From the NCBI GenBank assembly GCA_903847545.1, contig CAINDZ010000613.1, positions 1 to 13,516 on the forward strand: 13,516 bases of DNA. The letters run 5' to 3'. Position 1 is the first letter of the stretch, and each line of letters starts with the position of its first letter. This stretch comes from an uncultured bacterium (lineage in GTDB: Bacteria > Krumholzibacteriota > Krumholzibacteriia > LZORAL124-64-63). The notes below the pieces were generated by a model. The model made no database searches. It saw only the letters and a list, made by a program, of their open reading frames with translations, and had not been told where the DNA came from. The translations under genes were made by a program, and so were the position numbers. Shown here piece after piece: positions 5,600 to 12,081 of this stretch.

Positions 5600-8332
5600 C
5601 TACTTGAGCGGCGATTCGGGGCCCGGGCCGGAGTCGGCCGACCGGTCCAGCACCTCGCGCACCTTCAGCAGCAGGATCTCGCGCGTGAAGGGCTTGGGCA
5701 GGAAGTCGATGCCGGCGTCCTCGGCCGGATCGGCCCCCAGCGCGGCGTCCGCATACCCGGACATGAACACGGGACGCATCCAGGGGCGCGACGGACGCAA
5801 CTGGGCGGCCAGTTCGCGGCCGTTCATGCCGGGCATCACGATGTCCGTCAGGAGCAGTTGGATCTCGCCGGGATGGCCGGCGGCCAGCCGCCGCGCCTCT
5901 TCCGGCGAGACGGCGGCCAGCACCGTGTAGCCGGCGCGCTCAAGGATCCGCCGCACGGCGCGGTTCACCGTCGGCTCGTCCTCGACCAGGAGGATGGTCT
6001 CGTGCCCCTCGGCCGGCGCCGGGGCGGCGGCAGCCGGGTCCGCGACGGGCGCCGCCACGGCGTGCCGGGGCATGTGGATCGTGAACACGGTGCCGGCGCC
6101 CGGGGCGCTGTCGACCACGATGAATCCGTGGTGCTGCTTGACGATGCCGTAGACGGTGGCCAGGCCCAGGCCCGTGCCGGCACCGACCGGCTTGGTCGTG
6201 AAGAACGGCTCGAAGACGTGCGCCCGCGTCTCGGCGTCCATGCCGCAGCCGTCGTCGCCGAAGGCAATCGTCACGTACATGCCCGGCGAGGCGCCCTCGT
6301 GCTCGGCGCAGAACGGCTCGTCCACCGTCACCGATCCCGTGCGGATGCTGAGCAGGCCGCGGCCGCCCATGGCGTCGCGCGCATTGATGGCCAGGTTGGC
6401 CACGACCTGGTCGAACTGCGAGGCGTCCATCCGGATCGAGCCGATGTCGACGCCGGGCGCCCACTCGACGTCGATGTCCCGGCCCAGCAGGTGGCGGAGC
6501 ATCTTCTGCATGCCCGCCAGCGTTGCGTTCGGGTCGATGATCATCGGCACGATGTTCTGCTTGCGCGCGAACGCCAGCAGCTGCCGCACAAGGTCGGCCG
6601 ACCGCTGCGCGTTGATGGCGATCTCGTCGATGTGGGCGCGCACCGGGTGGTCGGGTTCGAGGTCGTCGCGACAGAAGTCCAGGTAGCCCAGCATGCCCTG
6701 CAGGAAGTTGTTGAAGTCGTGCGCCACGCCGCCGGCCAGCCGCCCGATCGATTCCATCTTCTGGGCGTGCGCCAGCTGGCTTTCCAGGCGGGTGCGCTCC
6801 AGTTCGGCCTCGGTGCGGTCGGTGACGTCCTGGATGGTCCCGAGCAGCTTGACGGGGCGGCCGTCGGCATCGAACTCGAGGCGCCCCAGCCCGTGCACCC
6901 GGCGCTCGACGCCGTCGTTGTGCCGCAGGATGCGGTACTCGTGGTCGAACGGCTGGCCGTGGCCCATGACCTCGACGCTCAGGTGCGTCGTGGCGGCGGC
7001 GCGGTCGTCGGGATGGACCAGGCCGGCCCAGCCGACCAGGGCGGTGCGGTCGAAGGCCTCGTCGATGCCGAAGATGCGGTCCAGTTCCTCCGAGCTGCGC
7101 CAGATGCCCGTGGTGATGTCCAGCACGTAGCTGCCGAGCCCGGCGACGCTCTGCGAGTCGCGCAGCAGTTGCTCGCTCTCGCGCACCGCGACCTCGCCTC
7201 GCCGCAGTGCGGTGATGTCCAGGCCGCAGCCGATGAAGCACGGCTGTTCGTCCAGGATGCAGCGCAGGCCGGTGAAGTAGTACGGCGTGCAACCGCCGTC
7301 CTTGGCGACGATGTCCACCTCCACGTCGCCGGTGCCGTGCGTGAAGACCTGTCCGATGCGCTGCCGGACCAGGGGCACGTCCTCGGGCCTGAAGAACTGC
7401 AGGGGATTCATGCCGGTGATCTCATCGCCGCGATAGCCCGTCGCCGACTCGAGGTTCGCGTTCCAGCGCAGGAACCTGAGGTCGGCGTCGATCAGGCAGA
7501 CGATGCCCGGCATGCCCTGGATGATGGCGTCCGAGATGCGCCGCTCCGAGGCGGCGGCGAGCGACGACCAGCGCGTCTCGCGGTTCTGCCTCGCGATGAT
7601 GACCAGCAGGGTGGTGAACACGCCCACGATCACGGCGATGAGCGCCGCCAGCGTCTCGATGAGCAGGCGGGAGCGACGCTCGTACTTGGCGACTTCGCCG
7701 GCCGTCCGCTGCTCGAACATGCCGTAGAACTCGTCCAGCGGCCGCATGATCGCGGACTTGTTCCGGTGGTAGGCCTCGTTGTTCATCAGGCGCGAGGCCA
7801 GTTCGCGATCAGGCGCCCCTCGCAGCGCGTACCGGCCCGTGCCGTCGTCGAAGACGCCCTTCATGGCGTTCATCGCCGCCCGCTCGGTCTCGACCAGCGC
7901 GTCGGAGAATTGCTGCGCCGACGTCAGCTTCGCGAGTTCCGCGTCCGTGAACCCGACGCGGCGCATCATCGCGTGGAGCGATTCGGCCGGCCCGTCGGGA
8001 CGAGGCTTGGGCTGGTCTTGCGAGACCAGGTCCCAGTAGACGCGGTTGTAGTCGATCGGGCGCGGCTGCTTGCCGTTGCGGATGTCCAGCACGGTCCAGT
8101 ACCGGCGCTCGTAGGCGGTGTCGCCCGTTGCGACATACGTGCGCGCCAGGCGCGTCAGGTCGTCGGAGCTCTGCCGCAACTCGTCGGCCAGCCGGAACGA
8201 CGTGATGTGGACCTGCTGGCTGTGGCGCAGGGCGTGCTCGGTGCGGAACATCATCAGCGCGACCACCGCCAGGCCGGCGGCGAGCACGAACTGGATCGCG
8301 ATGAAGCTGCGGTAGGGCCTGGTGAGGGACAT
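5600..8332 (-). CDS. Membrane-bound hybrid sensor histidine kinase (PAS-PAS-HisKA-HATPase-REC)
   Basis: This is a 910-residue protein. Helices at about 11-28 and 224-247 enclose a roughly 195-residue, probably periplasmic, helical sensor region containing SSDDLTRLARTYVATGD and VLDIRNGKQPRP, a segment type seen in other membrane kinases and cyclases. Two PAS domains follow (about 262-380 and 388-508); the first ends in a typical PAC stretch, IGCGLDITALRRGE. HisKA has the H-box GGVAHDFNN with H538. HATPase_c has the N-box NLAINARDAM (646-655), the G1 box DDGCGMD, FEPFFTTK (707-714) and GTGLGLATVYGIV. A C-terminal REC (about 778-898) has E784/D785, phospho-acceptor D830 in LLTDIVMPGMNG, and K880. 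A Pro/Ala-rich linker separates kinase and REC. I chose ATG 8332 because GGGGAG (8340-8345) lies 7 nt upstream; a longer frame to 8491 would begin ahead of the predicted promoter. No HPt domain is present. The likely partner is the HD-GYP regulator just downstream. Confidence 0.95.
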   Translation of the reverse strand: MSLTRPYRSFIAIQFVLAAGLAVVALMMFRTEHALRHSQQVHITSFRLADELRQSSDDLTRLARTYVATGDTAYERRYWTVLDIRNGKQPRPIDYNRVYWDLVSQDQPKPRPDGPAESLHAMMRRVGFTDAELAKLTSAQQFSDALVETERAAMNAMKGVFDDGTGRYALRGAPDRELASRLMNNEAYHRNKSAIMRPLDEFYGMFEQRTAGEVAKYERRSRLLIETLAALIAVIVGVFTTLLVIIARQNRETRWSSLAAASERRISDAIIQGMPGIVCLIDADLRFLRWNANLESATGYRGDEITGMNPLQFFRPEDVPLVRQRIGQVFTHGTGDVEVDIVAKDGGCTPYYFTGLRCILDEQPCFIGCGLDITALRRGEVAVRESEQLLRDSQSVAGLGSYVLDITTGIWRSSEELDRIFGIDEAFDRTALVGWAGLVHPDDRAAATTHLSVEVMGHGQPFDHEYRILRHNDGVERRVHGLGRLEFDADGRPVKLLGTIQDVTDRTEAELERTRLESQLAHAQKMESIGRLAGGVAHDFNNFLQGMLGYLDFCRDDLEPDHPVRAHIDEIAINAQRSADLVRQLLAFARKQNIVPMIIDPNATLAGMQKMLRHLLGRDIDVEWAPGVDIGSIRMDASQFDQVVANLAINARDAMGGRGLLSIRTGSVTVDEPFCAEHEGASPGMYVTIAFGDDGCGMDAETRAHVFEPFFTTKPVGAGTGLGLATVYGIVKQHHGFIVVDSAPGAGTVFTIHMPRHAVAAPVADPAAAAPAPAEGHETILLVEDEPTVNRAVRRILERAGYTVLAAVSPEEARRLAAGHPGEIQLLLTDIVMPGMNGRELAAQLRPSRPWMRPVFMSGYADAALGADPAEDAGIDFLPKPFTREILLLKVREVLDRSADSGPGPESPLK

Positions 8333-8339
8333 GCTGCGA

Positions 8340-8345
8340 CTCCCC
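8340..8345 (-). promoter_or_regulatory. Ribosome binding site fixing the kinase start
   Basis: GGGGAG on the minus strand is spaced 7 nt from the ATG at 8332. It favours this start over upstream in-frame codons at 8455 and 8491. Confidence 0.7.
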
Positions 8346-8422
8346 GGGGCCATCACGGGTCTCGGTCCGGCACTGTCGCCCGCGGCGCGGGCAGCTCGGG
8401 GGCGGGGCGGCGCTCCGCGCGC

Positions 8423-8451
8423 ATTATCGGCGCGTCGGCGCCAAAAGTGAA
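8423..8451 (-). promoter_or_regulatory. Promoter of the kinase/HD-GYP operon
   Basis: On the minus strand TTCACT (8446-8451, 4 of 6 to TTGACA) and GATAAT (8423-8428, 5 of 6 to TATAAT) are separated by exactly 17 nt. The start point would fall near 8416, giving a leader of about 84 nt to the ATG at 8332. It sits in the 269-bp divergent region shared with the secreted-protein gene. Confidence 0.55.
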
Positions 8452-8601
8452 CGGGCATCGCCTCGGGCGCCTCGGTGGCGCACCGGCACATTCAACACTA
8501 GAATGATCCTATTAGGTTCGCGAAACGTCCCGCTGGGCGCGCGGGGGCCGGCCGACAGCCCTCCCGATCGGCTGACCCGACATCCCTGCCGAGGCAACCG
8601 C

Positions 8602-9630
8602 ATGCAATCACGTCTGTTGAAGCTGTTGTTCGTCGCCCTGACCGGCCTGGCCGCCGCGCTGCCCGCCGGCGCCGACCCGATTTCGTTGATCGGATCGATG
8701 GCGCCCGGGGCCACGACGTACTCGCTGTTCTATATCGACGTCTCGCGCCTGCGCGACCAGACGCTGGCGCAGGCGAAGGCGACCCTGGAGGGCCAGGTCG
8801 CGCCGTACGGCATCACCCCCGCCTACGTGAACGCGGACCTGAACGCGACGGCGATCACCTGCGGGCCGATGCACTTCGGCACCTTCGAGCTGTACTCCTA
8901 CAACCGCGAGTCGCTGCTGCAGTCGGTCGAGGCGCCCCCGATCAACCTGACCCTCGATCGCGGCGTGAAGAACCTGCTCGCCGTGAACTTCCGCACGCCG
9001 GTGCTGCCCGGCGATCCCACCGATGTCGGCCACGCCGTGCACGTGCACTTCGACCAGCCCGTGCGTCAGTTCGGCCTGAAGATCGACGGCACCGCGGCGG
9101 CGGGCGGCTTCCTCATCACCGACACGCTGCGGTTCGCCGTGCAGACCGACGTCGACGGCGATGGCGTGGACGAGACCGTCACGATCGACCGCCCGCTGGT
9201 CGTCGACACGCCAGAGTTCGTGGGCATCGACGTGCCGACCGGCTTCAGCGACCTGCTGCTGACGCCGCTGGGCGGCGCGACGCAGGCGTACATGGCCGAC
9301 TACTTCTCGTACGCGCCGCTGCCGCCGGTGGCGCCGGTGGCGCCGGCGGGCGCGGTGTTCGCGTTCGCGCCGCCGTCGCCGAACCCGTCGTCGGGCGCGG
9401 TCGCGTTCCGCTACACGCTGCCCGGCGGGGGCGCCGTCTCGGCCGCGGTCTACGGCCTGGACGGGCGCCGCGTGCGCGCGCTGCTGGACGGGTTCGCCGA
9501 GGCGGGAGAGGGCGTGGTGACGTGGGACGGCCGCGATGCGGGCGGCGTGCCGGCGCCGGCGGGCGTCTACTTCGTGCGGATGACGCAGGGTACGCGCAGC
9601 ATCACCAGTCGCGTGGCCATCGTCCGCTAG
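8602..9630 (+). CDS. Secreted protein of unknown function with C-terminal FlgD-Ig/type IX-like domain
   Basis: This 342-residue protein starts with a clear Sec signal peptide: basic MQSRLLK, hydrophobic LLFVALTGLAAAL, and a likely cut after AGA near residue 24. The mature part (about 25-240) is beta-rich, with DQPVRQFGLKIDG (151-163), a calcium-loop-like DVDGDGVDE (183-191), and an end, MADYFSYAPLP, recalling ectodomains of PEP-CTERM-type exported proteins. A repetitive Pro-Val-Ala linker (241-249) joins it to a FlgD Ig-like domain (about 257-342) with PNPSSGAVAFRYTLP, VYGLDGRRVRAL, VTWDGRDAGG, and GVYFVRM before a short basic tail. Such domains direct or anchor exported proteins in FCB-type bacteria; it is not flagellar FlgD. 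The start ATG 8602 has GAGG (8591-8594) 7 nt upstream, while an open frame from 8503 would hide the signal peptide. The gene is divergent from the kinase operon. No catalytic motif is recognised. Confidence 0.88.
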   Translation: MQSRLLKLLFVALTGLAAALPAGADPISLIGSMAPGATTYSLFYIDVSRLRDQTLAQAKATLEGQVAPYGITPAYVNADLNATAITCGPMHFGTFELYSYNRESLLQSVEAPPINLTLDRGVKNLLAVNFRTPVLPGDPTDVGHAVHVHFDQPVRQFGLKIDGTAAAGGFLITDTLRFAVQTDVDGDGVDETVTIDRPLVVDTPEFVGIDVPTGFSDLLLTPLGGATQAYMADYFSYAPLPPVAPVAPAGAVFAFAPPSPNPSSGAVAFRYTLPGGGAVSAAVYGLDGRRVRALLDGFAEAGEGVVTWDGRDAGGVPAPAGVYFVRMTQGTRSITSRVAIVR

Positions 9631-9654
9631 GATGGGTCGTGCGGGGCGGCACGG

Positions 9655-11355
9655 TCAGCGGGTCGCGGCCGCCAGCCTCGCGAACAGTTCCCTCGCGCCG
9701 GCGTGAGACGGATCGAGCTTCAACGTGCGGCGGCAGCGGTCCGAGGCTGTCGCCGCATCGCCTTGCAGGGAGGCGATGAGCGCCAGGTTGTACTGCAGCG
9801 ACGCCACGTCGGGGTGGCGCTCCTCGGCCGCCAGCAGCACCAGGCGCGCGTCGTCGAGGCGGCCCTGCTGCGCCAGCAGGGCGCCCAGGTTCAGCGAGGC
9901 CTCCATCAGTTCCGGCTTCAGCTGCAGCGCGGCGCGGAAGTGGCGCTCGGCCTCGGCGGTGCGGCCCAGTTCCAGGCAGGCATTCCCCGCGTTGTAGTGC
10001 GTGTCGCCGCGCGGGACCAGCGCCAGCGCGGCGTCCAGGTGCGCCAGCGCCTCGGCCGGCTTTCGCTGCGCGTCCAGCGCCAGGCCCAGATTGACGTGCG
10101 CCAGCTCGCTGTCGGGATTGACCGCCAGCGCGTGCGACCAGAAGGCGTCGTCGTCGCGCCAGGTGGCGACCTGCCGCAGGGAGCCCGTCGTCGCGGCGGC
10201 GCAGGCGACCATGCCCAGGACGAGCGCGGCGGCACGCCACGCGCGGCGCCCGGCCGCCAGTTGCAGCGCGGCGCCCGCGAGCGCCAGCCACACGCCCACG
10301 CCCGCGACGTAGGCGTAGCGGTCGGCCAGCGGCAGCTGCCCACCCTGCACGATCCCCAGCGACGGCAGCAGGCACAGCAGGAACCAGCCCCAGCCCAGCG
10401 CGACGAGCGGCGCGCGCCGGCGCCAGCGGTACGCCGCCCAGGTCAGGCCGGCCAGCGCCGCGATCGCCAGCAGCGCCGGCGCCAGCGTCGTCGCCACGTC
10501 CTGGTCGCGGTAGCGCACGGCCAGGTCCGCGGGCCAGGCCAGCCGCCGCAGGTAGCGGAACACGCCGACCGCCGCCTCGCCGCAGCGCACGGGCAGCGAC
10601 TTGTGGAAGCGCGCGGCCAGGTCGGTCGACGGCGCCAGCTTGATCGCCGCCAGGGACACCGCCGCGGCCAGGGCAACCAGGCCGCCGGCCCACGCCAGGT
10701 CGGGCTTCCACGCGCGCCGCATCGCCGACGGCTTCCAGGCGCGCGAACGCACCACCAGCAGCAGCAGCGGCCCGGCGATGACCGCGGCCGGCTTGGCCAG
10801 CATCGCCAAAGCGGCCAACGCGCCGGCGCCTACGCGTCGCCGCATGTCCGCCGCGGCCAGCCCGAGCAGCAGCGAGCCCAGCAGGAACGCCGCCATCAGC
10901 AGGTCCTTGCGCGCCGTCACCCAGGCCACGGCCTCGACGTTGACCGGGTGCACGCCGAACAGCGCGGCGATGACCGCGGCGGCCGGCGCGCTGCCGCACA
11001 GCCGCCACGCCAGCAGGAACACGAGCACGACGTTCAGCAGGTGCAGCAGCAGGTTGGTGCGGTGGAAGCCGGCCGGGCCGTCGCCGGCCAGCGTGGCGTC
11101 GGCCTGCAGCGAGACCCAGGTGGCGGGCACCCACACCCCGGCGTGGCCGGTCGTGAACGCCCAGCCCAGCCCCGCGGGCGTCAGTCCCTGCAGCACGTGC
11201 GGGTTGCCCGAGACGTAGACGGGGTCGTCGTAGTTGATGAACCCGAAGCGCCCGACATCGCGGTAGACGAACCCCGCCAGCAGCAGGGCCAGCAGGACCG
11301 GCCAGGCGGCCAGGGTCCGGTCGCGGCGGGAGGGTTTGGCGACGTTGGGGAACAT
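9655..11355 (-). CDS. TMTC-like GT-C membrane glycosyltransferase with C-terminal TPR repeats
   Basis: This is a 566-residue protein. About ten hydrophobic helices fill residues 15-395, followed by a soluble TPR region (about 402-560). Family motifs include FINYDDPVYVSGNP (39-52) with the acidic pair D43-D44 after the first helix, as in GT-C enzymes, HPVNVEAVAWVTARKDLL (136-153), and LADRYAYV (343-350). At least three TPR units are legible: AHVNLGLALDAQRKPAEAL, THYNAGNACLELGRTAEAE and ASLNLGALLAQQGRLDDAR. The layout resembles eukaryotic TMTC O-mannosyltransferases and many bacterial homologues of unknown substrate; protein O-glycosylation is an inference. I chose ATG 11355 (MFPNVAK) because it precedes the first helix closely. 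An open frame to 11523 adds a charged, low-hydrophobicity leader, and no start has a good ribosome site. It converges on the secreted-protein gene, leaving 24 bp between stops. Confidence 0.88.
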   Translation of the reverse strand: MFPNVAKPSRRDRTLAAWPVLLALLLAGFVYRDVGRFGFINYDDPVYVSGNPHVLQGLTPAGLGWAFTTGHAGVWVPATWVSLQADATLAGDGPAGFHRTNLLLHLLNVVLVFLLAWRLCGSAPAAAVIAALFGVHPVNVEAVAWVTARKDLLMAAFLLGSLLLGLAAADMRRRVGAGALAALAMLAKPAAVIAGPLLLLVVRSRAWKPSAMRRAWKPDLAWAGGLVALAAAVSLAAIKLAPSTDLAARFHKSLPVRCGEAAVGVFRYLRRLAWPADLAVRYRDQDVATTLAPALLAIAALAGLTWAAYRWRRRAPLVALGWGWFLLCLLPSLGIVQGGQLPLADRYAYVAGVGVWLALAGAALQLAAGRRAWRAAALVLGMVACAAATTGSLRQVATWRDDDAFWSHALAVNPDSELAHVNLGLALDAQRKPAEALAHLDAALALVPRGDTHYNAGNACLELGRTAEAERHFRAALQLKPELMEASLNLGALLAQQGRLDDARLVLLAAEERHPDVASLQYNLALIASLQGDAATASDRCRRTLKLDPSHAGARELFARLAAATR

Positions 11356-11525
11356 CGGCGCAGTATCGCGGGGGGCCCGACGGGCGTCAAGGGGGCCGCC
11401 GGGACCGACCGGCCTCGCTTGAGCCTCGCGCAAACGCCCCATCCTTGGTATCTTCATGTTCTGGCCCGGCGCAAGGGCGAACCGCCGGGGCCGCGACACA
11501 CCATGGATCAGATGGATAGACACCG

Positions 11526-12059
11526 ATGGATGCCCAACCCAGCCGCCTGACCTCTGAACGCCTCGACGAGCTGATGCCGCTGGTCTACGAGCAGCTGCGC
11601 CGGCTGGCCGCGCGCGGCCTCAAGAAGGAGCGCGCCGACCACGCCCTCGAGCCCACCGCCCTGGTCAACGAGGTGTACCTGAAGTTCCGCCAGCAGCGGC
11701 GGCTGGACATCCACGGGCGCACGCACTTCCTGGCGGTGGCGGCGGTGGCGATGCGGCAGATCCTGGTGGACCAGGCGCGCGCGCGACTGGCCGCCAAGCG
11801 CGGGGGCGGCGCGCTGCGCGTGACGCTGAACGAGGCCGCGCAGCTGCCGACGCGCGAGGCGCAGGACGTGCTGGCGCTGGACGCGGCGCTGGCCAAGCTG
11901 GCGCAGCTGGACCCGCAGGAGGCGCAGATCGTCGAGCTGAGCTTCTTCGGCGGCCTGACGCAGGTGGAGATCGCGACGCAGCTGGGTGTCTCGGAGCGGC
12001 ACGTGCGCGGGCAGTGGCTGCACGCGCAGGCGTGGCTGCGGCGCGAACTGAGCGAGTAG
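11526..12059 (+). CDS. ECF-type RNA polymerase sigma factor (PF07638 / Sig-70_X6-like)
   Basis: This is a 177-residue protein of normal length for the family. Region 2 (about 15-95) contains ADHALEPTALVNEVYLKF (37-54), THFLAVAAVAMRQILVDQAR (66-85) and KRGGG (91-95), the typical signature of this ECF group. Region 4 (about 118-175) holds the LDPQEAQIVELSFFGGLTQVEIA segment and a helix-turn-helix at about 144-168 (GVSERHVRGQW), ending ARAWL-like (AQAWLRREL). It would direct RNA polymerase to a small regulon. No anti-sigma gene is beside it. In planctomycete-, acidobacterial- and Gemmatimonadota-like genomes such sigma genes are often followed in the same direction by a Ser/Thr kinase gene, but here the next gene is convergent. 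The start ATG 11526 has only a weak purine stretch upstream, and a 15-codon open frame (11503-11550) overlaps it. Confidence 0.95.
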   Translation: MDAQPSRLTSERLDELMPLVYEQLRRLAARGLKKERADHALEPTALVNEVYLKFRQQRRLDIHGRTHFLAVAAVAMRQILVDQARARLAAKRGGGALRVTLNEAAQLPTREAQDVLALDAALAKLAQLDPQEAQIVELSFFGGLTQVEIATQLGVSERHVRGQWLHAQAWLRRELSE

Positions 12060-12081
12060 GCGGGGAATCTTCCGTGAAGGA

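Noticed and set aside
8499..8504. TAGAAT as a -10 box for the secreted-protein gene
   Set aside because: It matches 5 of 6 bases, but no acceptable -35 lies 16-18 nt upstream. It could still be real with another sigma factor.
4202..8506. A 1434-codon plus-strand open frame spanning the whole signalling operon
   Set aside because: It is antisense to two genes with complete motif sets and is rich in Arg, Ala, Val, His and Asp, as expected from the reverse frame of high-GC codons. No domain is recognisable.
8503..8601. An upstream start for the secreted protein at 8503
   Set aside because: It would place 33 charged and Pro-rich residues before a textbook signal peptide. ATG 8602 has its own GAGG site.
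9319..9348. A short tandem repeat of a nine-base unit (CCGGTGGCG-like)
   Set aside because: It only encodes the Pro-Val-Ala linker of the secreted protein and is too short and in-frame to be a separate repeat element.
9357..9630. Flagellar hook-capping protein FlgD
   Set aside because: Only the Ig-like domain is shared. There is a signal peptide, and no flagellar neighbour genes or FlgD N-terminal region are present.
9703..11550. A 615-codon plus-strand open frame opposite the GT-C/TPR gene
   Set aside because: It is Arg/Gln-rich low-complexity antisense translation with no motif.
11503..11550. A 15-codon open frame overlapping the sigma factor start, as a possible leader peptide
   Set aside because: There is no clear ribosome site and no attenuator-like structure, so chance is the simpler explanation.
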